A stretch of DNA of 64,000 nucleotides from the NCBI GenBank assembly GCA_963784425.1, contig CAWARM010000007.1:124001-188000 (forward strand), in the 5' to 3' direction. This document shows, one piece after another, positions 9,054 to 17,681 of this stretch (within the stretch, counting starts at the first letter, position 1; each line of letters begins with the position of its first letter). Position numbers and translations under genes: made by a program. The notes beneath the pieces were generated by a model. The model was not told the origin of the DNA. It did no database searches and saw nothing but the letters and a program-made list of their open reading frames with translations. The DNA comes from SHZL01 sp963784425. GTDB taxonomy: Bacteria > Pseudomonadota > Gammaproteobacteria > Xanthomonadales > SZUA-36.

Positions 9054-10238
9054 CTAATTTAAGAGGCCGCGCCTGGCGAGATAGGTCATGAAAGCCGCCA
9101 ATCCAAAGCTCCACTCGGGAGCTTGTGACGAAAAGGTCACCTGGTTCACCAGGCACCCCAGTTGCGCTGATTCAATTTTCACAATGTCTCCCGGCTGGTG
9201 AGTAAACCCCTTACCGGGTTCGCCGCGATCCTGGGTGGGTGCAATCAAAGACCCGAGATACAAGGCAAACCCGTCGGGGTATTGGTGATTCTTACCGCAC
9301 ACCTGGTCGACCAGGTCTTGCGGGTCACGTGTCATTAGCTCCATGGAGCTTTCGGCTTGCAAATGGAAACCATCTTCGCCGCTTACCGTCAGTGACACCC
9401 TTGCCTGCCGTACCGCCGGCATGGAAAATCGCTCATCAAAGACACGAATGAAGGGGCCAATGCTGGCCGATGCATTGTTGTCTTTTCCCTTGCCCAGCAG
9501 CAATGCGCTCCTGCCTTCAAAATCACGCAAATTCACATCATTGCCCAGGGTTGCGCCCACCACCCGGGCTTTGCTGCTACACACCAGCACTACTTCAGGT
9601 TCGGAGTTGTTCCAGGCTGAATCCTGGCGAATGCCGATCAGGTCGCCCCAGCCAACCGATGAAAGCGTTGGGGCCTTGGTAAAAATCTCGGCATCGGGGC
9701 CTATGGCCACTTCCAGGTACTGCGACCACAGCCCCTCAGAGATCAGCTGTTGTTTTATTTTCGCGGCTTCTTCGGAGCCGGGCTGCACGTTCGCCAACCG
9801 GGTTCCAAATGATTGCTCGAGTGTTTTCCGGATTCGCTGGGCAGCATGCATGTCGCCGCCCGCCTGCTCTTCCACCACGCGCTCAAGCACCGAAACGGCA
9901 AAGGTCACGCCGCAGGCTTTGATGCACTGCAGGTCGATCGGGGAGAGCAACTTCAGTCCAGGTTTTTCCTGGACCCAGCAAACCGCATCCAGAACTTCCG
10001 TTACGTGCCCGATTTCTCGACCACGGAATGTGCGCAAACGCTCGGAGATATCGGCCATTTCGAATAGCTGTGAAACGGTGGGGGCCAGCGCGCTGATATC
10101 AAAAACTATGCGGTTCAAAACCACCACGGGGATTGGGCCACCAGCTTCCTTGCTCCATATGCGTCCTACGAGCAGGGCGCTATCGGCATCCTCGGGCAGC
10201 AAGTTTGACTCCGGCCTGTCGGCGGGCACTGGCGACAT
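9054..10238 (-). CDS. Fumarylacetoacetate hydrolase (FAH)-family protein
   Basis: 394 residues. The C-terminal half holds FAH-fold signatures: a segment NDVNLRDFEGRSALLLGKGK followed by NNASASIGPFI, with acidic metal ligands expected around EPEVVLV and near ERF. Family members cleave C-C bonds of diketo acids or act as hydratases and dehydratases on sugar-derived keto acids; the GNDVN form is common in the sugar-acid branch. It is the last gene of the long minus-strand operon, 3 bp after the ABC ATPase stop. The substrate is unknown. Confidence 0.8.
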   Translation of the reverse strand: MSPVPADRPESNLLPEDADSALLVGRIWSKEAGGPIPVVVLNRIVFDISALAPTVSQLFEMADISERLRTFRGREIGHVTEVLDAVCWVQEKPGLKLLSPIDLQCIKACGVTFAVSVLERVVEEQAGGDMHAAQRIRKTLEQSFGTRLANVQPGSEEAAKIKQQLISEGLWSQYLEVAIGPDAEIFTKAPTLSSVGWGDLIGIRQDSAWNNSEPEVVLVCSSKARVVGATLGNDVNLRDFEGRSALLLGKGKDNNASASIGPFIRVFDERFSMPAVRQARVSLTVSGEDGFHLQAESSMELMTRDPQDLVDQVCGKNHQYPDGFALYLGSLIAPTQDRGEPGKGFTHQPGDIVKIESAQLGCLVNQVTFSSQAPEWSFGLAAFMTYLARRGLLN

Positions 10239-10241
10239 GCT

Positions 10242-11030
10242 TTACCCCCGGGTTACGTGAGAAAAGACCTGGGACAAGAAGCGTCTTACCCGCTCAGATC
10301 CGGGATTGTCGAAAAATTCTTGCGGGCCGCAATCTTCAACAATGCGCCCCTCGTCCATGAAGATGACCCGGGTTGCAACACGCCGGGCAAAAGCCATTTC
10401 GTGGGTAACACACAGCATGGTCATGCCGGAGTCGGCCAGCAGGATGATGGTATCCAGGACTTCACCGATGGTCTCAGGGTCGAGCGCGGATGTGGGCTCA
10501 TCAAACAGCATGATGCCGGGCTCCATGCACAAGGCCCTCGCAATCGCCACGCGTTGTTGTTGCCCGCCGGATAGCTGCGCCGGATATTTCGAACCGTAGT
10601 CCTTTAGTTTTACCTTTTCCAGGTAGTACGCCGCCCGTTCCGCTATGACCGCTGCAGAATATTTGTGGACAACTCGGGGCGCCAGGGTCAGGTTTTCCAG
10701 CACGGTCAGGTGCGGAAAGAGGTTGAACTGCTGAAAAACCATGCCCACGTTTTGGCGGAGGATGCGGATGTCGTGCGTTGTCCGGGGGGATCGTCCCAGC
10801 ACGACCAGCGAGCCTGACTGATGCTTTTCCAGCGCGTTGATGCAGCGGATCAGGGTGGATTTTCCTGACCCTGACGGGCCGCAAATGATTACCTTTTCTC
10901 CCGGATGGACCACGAGATCAATATCCTTCAGGACATGGAGGTCGTCGTACCATTTGTTCAGGCCCTTGATTTCTATCACAGGCGCACCAGGAACCCCTCC
11001 ATCCGGCATTGGCATTTCACTTCCATTCAT
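10242..11030 (-). CDS. aapP: Amino-acid ABC transporter ATPase (AapP/GlnQ type)
   Basis: 262 residues. Walker A GPSGSGKST, signature LSGGQQQRVAIARAL, Walker B IMLFDEPTSALDP and a switch His in VTHEMAF are all intact. The sequence is typical of polar amino-acid importers. It is the probable energiser of the binding protein and permeases at 16584-20519. It is separated from them by SDR, ALDH, small-protein, nitrilase and oxidoreductase genes, an unusual split of a transporter operon around catabolic genes. Confidence 0.9.
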   Translation of the reverse strand: MNGSEMPMPDGGVPGAPVIEIKGLNKWYDDLHVLKDIDLVVHPGEKVIICGPSGSGKSTLIRCINALEKHQSGSLVVLGRSPRTTHDIRILRQNVGMVFQQFNLFPHLTVLENLTLAPRVVHKYSAAVIAERAAYYLEKVKLKDYGSKYPAQLSGGQQQRVAIARALCMEPGIMLFDEPTSALDPETIGEVLDTIILLADSGMTMLCVTHEMAFARRVATRVIFMDEGRIVEDCGPQEFFDNPGSERVRRFLSQVFSHVTRG

Positions 11031-11069
11031 GGCTCGTGTCCTTCAGCATGTTTTGCAGCACGGGAAATC

Positions 11070-11915
11070 TTACTCCGCCGGGCTTTCGGCGCCGGATAGC
11101 CACCAATCAATCCCGGCAAGGTTCTTGATCATTGCTTTGCGTTCATCATCGCCGAGGCCGGTCAGCGTTTGTTGCATCTGGATGGCCTTCTCACCGACGA
11201 CATAACGGTATTTCGGCGAGGGGTCATCAGCGACCCGTTTTATCAACTGTGCGACTTCCAGCGGGTCGCCGCCAGTGGCAACCGCCTCGCGCACTTTCTT
11301 CAGGCGGAAAGCAACCAGGCCCCGGTAGGGAGAAGCACAATCACCAGTTTCGGGCAGTGCAAGCTTCTCGCCGATATCTGTTTTGAATGCGCCAGGGCAT
11401 ACCACCGACACTTCGATACCGAACCGCCCGACTTCGTACTTCATGGCTTCAAATATCATCTCCAAAGCTGCCTTGCTGGCACAGTAGGCGCCATCAATTA
11501 CCCGCCCGACCTGTGCACCAATGGAGGACACGCAAATGATATGCCCGCTCCTTTGCGCCCGCATCGCTGGAAGGACCGCACGGGCGAGACTAACGGCGCC
11601 AAAAAAATTGGTTTCAAAAACCCGGCGAAGGCTGGCTTCGTCCATGTCTTCAACCGCGCCCTGCAGGTGGATGCCCGCATTGTTTATCAGCACATCAATC
11701 CTGCCGTAGTCCTTCACAACCGCGGAGACGCAAGACTGGATGGAATCAGGATTTGTTACATCCAACGGGCGAACGTCGATGGAATCGCTCGGTTTAAAAA
11801 TGTGCTGGTTCGGCTTACGCATGGTCGCAATAACGCGGTCACCGGCGCGGGCGAAGGTGCGCGCGCACAGTTCCCCAAAACCCGAGCTACAACCTGAAAT
11901 CAGAACAACTCTCAC
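11070..11915 (-). CDS. Short-chain dehydrogenase/reductase
   Basis: About 281 residues. A GTG start at 11915 is chosen because the protein then begins directly with the Rossmann strand VRVVLISGCSSGFGE, 14 bp after the ALDH stop; the open frame extends upstream but would overlap ALDH. The motifs NNAG, a catalytic Ser in ICVSSIG and YCASK are present, so it should be an active NAD(P)-dependent alcohol dehydrogenase/ketoreductase. The C-terminal extension (about 40 residues) resembles larger SDRs. It probably works next to the ALDH in the same operon. Confidence 0.85.
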   Translation of the reverse strand: MRVVLISGCSSGFGELCARTFARAGDRVIATMRKPNQHIFKPSDSIDVRPLDVTNPDSIQSCVSAVVKDYGRIDVLINNAGIHLQGAVEDMDEASLRRVFETNFFGAVSLARAVLPAMRAQRSGHIICVSSIGAQVGRVIDGAYCASKAALEMIFEAMKYEVGRFGIEVSVVCPGAFKTDIGEKLALPETGDCASPYRGLVAFRLKKVREAVATGGDPLEVAQLIKRVADDPSPKYRYVVGEKAIQMQQTLTGLGDDERKAMIKNLAGIDWWLSGAESPAE

Positions 11916-11929
11916 ATGCTTGATCCCGT

Positions 11930-13402
11930 TCAAATGATATTTACGATCACGGATTTCGTTTCCAGGTATTGCTCCAATCCTTCCCAGCCGTTTTCCCGCC
12001 CCCAACCGGACTGCTTGTAGCCACCGAAGGCGACTCCAGGATCGGACACGCCATGACAATTGACCCACACCAGTCCCGCCTGGACCCTGGCGGCAATCGT
12101 GTGAGCGCGTTTCAAATCCTGTGTCCAGATGCTTGCTGCCAGGCCGTACTCGGTATCGTTGGCCTTTTCTATCACTTCGGCAATATCATTGAACTTCATG
12201 GCACACAGAACCGGGCCGAAGATTTCTTCCCGGGTTACGGTCATGGCCTGATCTACATCCGCCAAAACCGTAGGCTGCATGAAATAGCCTGGGCCGGTCA
12301 GACGCTGGCCACCGGCAACCAACAGGGCGCCCTCATCCTGGCCCTGCTCAACCATGGCCATGACCCGTTCCAGTTGCTTGCTGGAGACCAGCGGGCCCAT
12401 CTGGGTGTCCTTATCCATGCCCGGCCCGACGCGCAGGGTTTGTGCTATTTTTGCGATACCCGCCAATACTTTTTCATAAACCGGCTCCTCGACGTACAGC
12501 CGGGAGCCAGCAATACAAACCTGGCCGGCGTTGAAGAAGATGGCATTTGCCGCTGTGGCAATTGCGCGCTCAAGGTCCGCATCGGCGCAAATGATCACGG
12601 GCGATTTGCCGCCCAGTTCCAGTGAAACTTTTTTCAGGTTGCCACTGGCACTCTGCACGATACGGCGACCCACCTCGGTGGAGCCGGTGAAGGCAATTTT
12701 CCTGATCCGGTCATGAACGCACATGGCGGCGCCGGCTACCTCTCCGTAGCCCGGAATGATGTTGACCACGCCAGCCGGGACACCCGCTTCCTGTAACAGT
12801 CGACCGATAAACAAAGCGGTCAGCGGCGTTTCTTCCGCCGGTTTGAACACGATGGTGCAACCGGCGGCCAGTGCCGGTGCGAGCTTCCACGAGGCCGCGA
12901 CGATGGGTCCGTTCCACGGCACGATCTGGCCAACCACTCCGACAGGCTCGCGCCGGGTGTAGGCGTGGAAGTTTTGTGGAAACGAAGAGATCTGCGGGGT
13001 CTTTCCTTCGATCTTGGTGCACAGTCCCGCATAGTGGCGGAACGTCTTTGCAGCAGCCGGAACATCGCCGGCAATCGAGGCGCTCAGTGGCTTGCCATTT
13101 TCCAGCGTATTGAGGCAGGCCAGGTCTTCGCAGTGCTGTTCCAGCAGTTCGGCAACGCGCCACAGGATCTTGCTTCTGTCGTACGGCGATACATTGGCCC
13201 AGGCGCCCCCGCTGAATGCGGCTGCAGCAGCGGCAACTGCTGCGTCAACTTCTGCCGCGCCAGCCGCTGCAACCCTGCCGATGGGCGTTGCTGTTGCGGG
13301 ATTGAGCACCTCAATCTCGTCGCCCGATGCAGCCGTCACCCAGTCTCCGCCAATCAACATCGGACCGACCGACGACAGGAAACCTTTAATGGCCGGGGTC
13401 AT
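11930..13402 (-). CDS. Aldehyde dehydrogenase
   Basis: 490 residues, full family length. It has the NAD-binding segment FTGSTEVGRRI, the general-base Glu in LELGGKSP and the nucleophilic Cys in NAGQVCIAGSR. The sequence is closest in style to broad phenylacetaldehyde/betaine-type ALDHs. It oxidises an aldehyde to an acid, probably one produced by the SDR or FAD oxidoreductases of this operon. Its start overlaps the small-protein stop by four bases (ATGA), so translation is coupled. A second ALDH lies at 39263. Confidence 0.9.
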   Translation of the reverse strand: MTPAIKGFLSSVGPMLIGGDWVTAASGDEIEVLNPATATPIGRVAAAGAAEVDAAVAAAAAAFSGGAWANVSPYDRSKILWRVAELLEQHCEDLACLNTLENGKPLSASIAGDVPAAAKTFRHYAGLCTKIEGKTPQISSFPQNFHAYTRREPVGVVGQIVPWNGPIVAASWKLAPALAAGCTIVFKPAEETPLTALFIGRLLQEAGVPAGVVNIIPGYGEVAGAAMCVHDRIRKIAFTGSTEVGRRIVQSASGNLKKVSLELGGKSPVIICADADLERAIATAANAIFFNAGQVCIAGSRLYVEEPVYEKVLAGIAKIAQTLRVGPGMDKDTQMGPLVSSKQLERVMAMVEQGQDEGALLVAGGQRLTGPGYFMQPTVLADVDQAMTVTREEIFGPVLCAMKFNDIAEVIEKANDTEYGLAASIWTQDLKRAHTIAARVQAGLVWVNCHGVSDPGVAFGGYKQSGWGRENGWEGLEQYLETKSVIVNII

Positions 13403-13656
13403 TTACGGCTCCGCTGCCTTGTGTCGGTCTTTTTCAGTTTGTTGATCAGGTGCATGAATGGAAAAGTGAGCATGAAACGCCAGGCTGCTCCACTTTTGAG
13501 CAAGGCCCCGGCAATGGTCATGGCGTCACCGGGAGTTATGTAAACCTTGGTGCCCATGGCCACGGCAGGGTCGTTCATGACCACTATTCCGGTCTTGGAT
13601 GACTCGATACGGTGAACATCAAAATCCAGTTCCACCAACTTGCTTACCACCTTCAA
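13399..13656 (-). CDS. Small membrane-associated protein, family A (copy 2)
   Basis: 85 residues. It uses a TTG start that is well supported: a perfect AGGAGG lies 8 bases upstream and the N-terminus MKVVSKLVELDF lines up with copy 1 (MKVRSKLADIDF). It shares MGTKVYITPGD and a C-terminal hydrophobic segment (AAWRFMLTFPFMHLINKL) with a basic tail. It is sandwiched between nitrilase and ALDH and translationally coupled to ALDH. I do not recognise the family. Repeated association with these catabolic genes suggests a role in the same process. Confidence 0.7.
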   Translation of the reverse strand: MKVVSKLVELDFDVHRIESSKTGIVVMNDPAVAMGTKVYITPGDAMTIAGALLKSGAAWRFMLTFPFMHLINKLKKTDTRQRSRK

Positions 13657-13706
13657 TTCACTGTCCTCCTGTGCTCACCTTCCTGCCCGGGCTCCCTGCA
13701 ACTTCC

Positions 13707-14858
13707 CTAGTCTTTGCGCAGGGTTCCCATTTTGTGGGCATAGGCAACGCGATTGACCAGTTCGCCGGACATCTCCTCAGGCTTCAAGCCATAAGGTGGA
13801 GTAAAGGTCCCTTGCGCGTACAGCCTGTCCAGCGCCACCTTGGCACCTTCGATTTTGTCGGTCAGGTTGCGTGGCGGCTTGCCGCTGGGGAACTGGTTCG
13901 GCGGGTAGATGGCCTTCTGGTACATTTCCGCGAAGATTTCCGTGCGCATGTCCACCCAGGTGTTATGTGCAATGCGCGAGCGATGTTCACGCAGGGCTTC
14001 GATGTTAATGGGTGCTGCCAGGACCTGCTCCGCAGGATAGGGTGCAATGCGATTAACCACGCCAATGTAGTCGATGATGAACGAGTGGCCGGGACAAAAG
14101 GCCTTTGGGTAGTAGTCGTAATCGACGGTGCCCCAATTCGAGCCCAGCAGGTAGCACATGTTGTCGTGGGCGCGGGCGCGCCGCGTGAACGTCCAGAAAT
14201 CCCAGGGCTCGCTGACCCCCTCAACCGATTGCAAGGCGGTGGGGTGGCAGATCACTTCGCAGCCGTTATACGCCAGCGCCCTGGATATTTCCGGGGTGGC
14301 GCCATCGTGGCAGGTCATGGTGCCCAGCTTGCCGATTTCCGTATCGACCACCGGGAAACGGCTCTTCAGGTCCGCACCGTAAATCGGGCCGTACTCATCA
14401 ATCATGTCGTGGGGGCTGGTGCCCAGCCCGACATAAGCCGGTACATGCCACTTGTGGTATTTCAGAATGACGTCGCCATCCGGACCGATAATGAAGGCGC
14501 TGTTGAACCAGCGGTCCGGAAACTCGGGCAAGCGTTCAACCACGCCACCGCCAGCGATATACATGCCGTACTGCTTCGCCTTCTTCCCCAGTATTTCCGT
14601 TTCGGGTCCTGGTATGGTGATGGCTTTTTTCATGAACCCTTCGAGGCCGTCTTCGCCTTTGCCAGGGGTCGTGACGCCCTGCAGGAAATATTCCGGCAAA
14701 ACGGCCAGCCGGGCCGGCAGCTCCCAGTAGTAACCCACGCCAAAATCGATCATGTTACAAACCCGATCGAGATTGACCATGATGTCGTCGCGGTTCTGTG
14801 CGACTTTCACCGCAGGTTGAATCACCAACCCGGTATATGTCTTAATTCTGTTTCTCAT
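13707..14858 (-). CDS. Nitrilase-superfamily amidohydrolase (copy 1)
   Basis: 383 residues from the chosen Met at 14858 (MRNRIKTYTG), which lines up with the second copy; an in-frame start at 14897 would overlap the upstream gene. The catalytic triad is visible: Glu56 in LPEYFLQG, Lys136 in KYHKWHVP, Cys183 in TCHDGATPE. The family hydrolyses C-N bonds of nitriles, amides or carbamoyl compounds. It is longer than typical amidases (260-330), with a distinctive C-terminal third (PPNQFPSGKPP). Its partner gene is the FAD oxidoreductase immediately upstream; the same pair recurs at 33810-36660. Confidence 0.85.
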   Translation of the reverse strand: MRNRIKTYTGLVIQPAVKVAQNRDDIMVNLDRVCNMIDFGVGYYWELPARLAVLPEYFLQGVTTPGKGEDGLEGFMKKAITIPGPETEILGKKAKQYGMYIAGGGVVERLPEFPDRWFNSAFIIGPDGDVILKYHKWHVPAYVGLGTSPHDMIDEYGPIYGADLKSRFPVVDTEIGKLGTMTCHDGATPEISRALAYNGCEVICHPTALQSVEGVSEPWDFWTFTRRARAHDNMCYLLGSNWGTVDYDYYPKAFCPGHSFIIDYIGVVNRIAPYPAEQVLAAPINIEALREHRSRIAHNTWVDMRTEIFAEMYQKAIYPPNQFPSGKPPRNLTDKIEGAKVALDRLYAQGTFTPPYGLKPEEMSGELVNRVAYAHKMGTLRKD

Positions 14859-14893
14859 TTTGGTCTCATTTGCTTCCCATCCTTTACGATAAA

Positions 14894-16453
14894 TCAAGCT
14901 TCAAGATCTGCGATTATTTCATTGGCGGTGACCATGCCCATGGCGGTAATCCCGCCGCCGGGGTGGCAGGATGCCCCGGTCAGGTACAAATTCTTCAGTG
15001 GACCGCGGTACTGGGAATAGCCGGGCATCGGTCTGAAATACCCGGACTGTGACAGCAATCTCTCACCTCCAGTGGTCGCGCCCCCCACCAGGCAAGCGTT
15101 TGCGCGCTCAATGCTGATGGGCGTGTCGATGTACTCCGCGAGAATATTTTCCGGCCCCATGTTGCTGGTGTACTGACGCAGCTTGGCCATCAGCGTAGCA
15201 GCGAAATCGTGTTTGATATCATCCCAGCTCTGGCCGCTTTGCAAGGTATTGGGCACGAAGGTGTCGATGATCAGGGTGTGCTTGCCTGGGGGCGCCCGGC
15301 TTGGATCCTGCAAAGTCCAACATGCCGTCCAGATGAACGGATTGCGCGGCGGCACTCCCAGGGCAATGTCAGCGTAATGTGCCCTGGTGTCCTCTACCGA
15401 GTAGAAGATACGCTGAAAACTCGTCTTGCTCATTTCCGTACCGTTAAGAAAGTCCGGCGGATTGTGCAAGGCATAGTGTGATCGAAAGACCCCGATGTTG
15501 CCAAAGGAAAAGGACTTCGCCATGCGAATGGTTGATTCGTCGAGCAGCTGCGGGTCAATCAGCTTGAGGAAGGTCTGCTTCGGGTCGAGGGAACTGACCA
15601 CGGCTTTGCCGGCATATATTTCCCGTCCATCGGCCAGGCGGACGCCGCGGGCTTCGCCGTTCCGGGCCAGTATCCGGTCCACGCCGGTTCCGGTCAGGAT
15701 ATTTCCGCCGCGGGCCCGCACATATCCCGCCAGTGCCTCAGCCAGCATCTGGCTGCCGCCTTTTGGAATGGCTTGCCCGTAAACGTGGATACCCGGAATC
15801 ATGATGTAGAAAGTCTGCCCGACAGCTTCCTGGTCGGGCATGATCTGTGGCGCGAGGGCCCATCCCAGGATGACGTTGCGCACTTCCGGGTGTTCAAAGT
15901 TTTCGTTGACGAAAGCGCGCGCGCTCAGGTTGTAGTCGCGCAGCATGCGCAGTCCCGCAGTGCTGTTTTGCATGACCATGGGCAGATAGCTGGGCGGCGC
16001 CGGAGGTGAAAACATGCCCTTGATGAAGCCGTCCTTGATTTCCACGAATCCATCGTAAATTTCCCGATATTTCCTGGCATCGGCCTGGGAGTACCAGGCA
16101 ATACTCTGGCAGGTTTTGTCCACATCCTTGTAGATGATGATGCCCGGGCCATTCCTGGTTGGATGACCGGTGATCAGGTCCTCGGACCATAGGTACTCAA
16201 GGCCATATTCCTTGAGTTCCGGGAATAGTTCGCGGAAGAACGGATTGGCGTGAATCCACACATGGCTCGAACCGTACAGATCATGCTTGAACCCCGGAAG
16301 GGTGACCTCGTGAGTCCCTGTCGCGCCACCCAGCCAGGTGTTTTTTTCAATGACGATGGTCCGCAGCCCCGCTCTGGCCAGGCTCGCACCACAGGCGAGG
16401 CCGTTGTGCCCACCGCCGATAATGATTACCTCTGCATCCGCAGTACTACTCAT
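14894..16453 (-). CDS. Phytoene-desaturase-like FAD oxidoreductase (copy 1)
   Basis: 519 residues. The N-terminal dinucleotide-binding motif IIIGGGHNGLACGASLARAG is followed by FAD ribose-binding VIEKNTWLGGATG. The C-terminal motif NLYLTGASCHPGGGITAMGM closes the FAD site. The overall pattern matches the NAD(P)/FAD-dependent CrtI/PYROXD2 family, which oxidises or isomerises C-C or C-N bonds. No carotenoid genes are near, so a role on a small catabolic substrate is more likely. Paralogues lie at 20535 and 35076. It is close to the nitrilase start and probably co-translated. Confidence 0.85.
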   Translation of the reverse strand: MSSTADAEVIIIGGGHNGLACGASLARAGLRTIVIEKNTWLGGATGTHEVTLPGFKHDLYGSSHVWIHANPFFRELFPELKEYGLEYLWSEDLITGHPTRNGPGIIIYKDVDKTCQSIAWYSQADARKYREIYDGFVEIKDGFIKGMFSPPAPPSYLPMVMQNSTAGLRMLRDYNLSARAFVNENFEHPEVRNVILGWALAPQIMPDQEAVGQTFYIMIPGIHVYGQAIPKGGSQMLAEALAGYVRARGGNILTGTGVDRILARNGEARGVRLADGREIYAGKAVVSSLDPKQTFLKLIDPQLLDESTIRMAKSFSFGNIGVFRSHYALHNPPDFLNGTEMSKTSFQRIFYSVEDTRAHYADIALGVPPRNPFIWTACWTLQDPSRAPPGKHTLIIDTFVPNTLQSGQSWDDIKHDFAATLMAKLRQYTSNMGPENILAEYIDTPISIERANACLVGGATTGGERLLSQSGYFRPMPGYSQYRGPLKNLYLTGASCHPGGGITAMGMVTANEIIADLEA

Positions 16454-16583
16454 TCACCTGTCCCCATCTTCAATCTGAACATCAATTCCCATCCTGACGC
16501 TCCGGTTACAGGAGCGTCAACTCAAACTTTCTCATACAGAACATGAAGTCCTGGCAAGGTACCCGGCTCGCTGAGGCGAACCG

Positions 16584-17678
16584 TCAAGGCGGTGTACCCG
16601 TCCTGTTATGCCTCTCGAGAAACCCGCTGTAACGTGACATTCCAAAACAGAAGCCCCAATAGATGAACGCCACGAAAAGGTAGCCGGTTGCCCGCGCGGA
16701 GGACAAATGCCAGTCCGGATCGGCGGATATAGCCTGGACCGTGCCAAGCAGGTCAAACAGGCCAATCACCACCAGCAATGACGTCTCCTTGAACATGCCA
16801 ATGACGATATTGGTGATTTGCGGCATGGAGAGGGTCAGGGCTTGCGGCAGGATGACATGCGCGAGCGCTTGCCGGCGGGTCAAACCCAATGCCCGCGCCG
16901 CATCCTTTTGCCCGCCGGGCAAAGCGCGCAACGCACCGCGAACGGCTTCTGCAATGTGGCAGGACATCAGAATGGATAGCGCAATCAGCGCGCGCAGCAG
17001 TTTGTCCACTTCATACTGCGGGGGCAGGAATAAGGGCAGCATGATCACCGCGACAAACAGCACGACCAGCGTGGGCACGCTGCGCCACAGTTCCACCCAG
17101 GTGCCGGAAGTCATGCGTATCACCGGTGCTTCGGCTTCGCGTCCCAGGGCGAGGAGGACGCCGGCGGGCAGGGCGAACGCAAAGGCGAAAACACCGATGA
17201 CCAGGGTCAGGAACATCCCGCCCCACGAACTGGTTTCGACGGCCGGGAGGCCCAGGGTACCACCCGCAAACAACAGCACGGCAATGGCCGGGTAAGCAGT
17301 GATGAACAGAATCACCCACACGGCCTTGGCGGATACCCGGGGCAGCATGATCGGGATCAGCAGGCACAAGCCGATGATCAGCCCCAGGTTCACGCGCCAG
17401 CGCTCGGCAAGAGGGTAGGCGCCATACATCAACTGTCCGAAGCGCTCCGCGATGAAGGGCCAGCACGCTCCGGAGGTGTCGGGGCAGGATCCCCCGCCGG
17501 TGCCGCTCCAGTACGCATCAATGACCGCCCATTCCAGCACGGGCCATATCAGCGTTCCGATGAAGATCAGGCTCAGCACGCTGAGCGCAGCGCGCCAGAT
17601 TCTGCCTGGCCCGAAGCTGGATCTGCGCACGAGCGGCCGGAACATGCCTGCAGTTAGCTGAGTTGCGGCATCGTTCAT
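16584..17678 (-). CDS. aapM: Amino-acid ABC transporter permease (AapM-like)
   Basis: 364 residues with about eight hydrophobic segments. The coupling (EAA) loop reads AARALGLTRRQALAHVILPQ, and GTWVELWRSVPTLVVLF is typical of His/Glu/Gln-type permeases. The long N-terminal part and a periplasmic loop rich in Cys and Gly (GGGSCPDTSGACW) are as in AapM of general L-amino-acid transporters. It forms the membrane channel with the AapQ-like protein encoded 3 bp upstream. Confidence 0.88.
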   Translation of the reverse strand: MNDAATQLTAGMFRPLVRRSSFGPGRIWRAALSVLSLIFIGTLIWPVLEWAVIDAYWSGTGGGSCPDTSGACWPFIAERFGQLMYGAYPLAERWRVNLGLIIGLCLLIPIMLPRVSAKAVWVILFITAYPAIAVLLFAGGTLGLPAVETSSWGGMFLTLVIGVFAFAFALPAGVLLALGREAEAPVIRMTSGTWVELWRSVPTLVVLFVAVIMLPLFLPPQYEVDKLLRALIALSILMSCHIAEAVRGALRALPGGQKDAARALGLTRRQALAHVILPQALTLSMPQITNIVIGMFKETSLLVVIGLFDLLGTVQAISADPDWHLSSARATGYLFVAFIYWGFCFGMSRYSGFLERHNRTGTPP

Positions 17679-17681
17679 GGC

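Noticed and set aside
13599..15020. A 473-codon open frame on the plus strand opposite the nitrilase gene
   Set aside because: It is the antisense shadow of a protein with a visible catalytic triad; no ribosome site, domain or homology-like motif is seen. Long antisense frames are expected in GC-rich coding DNA.
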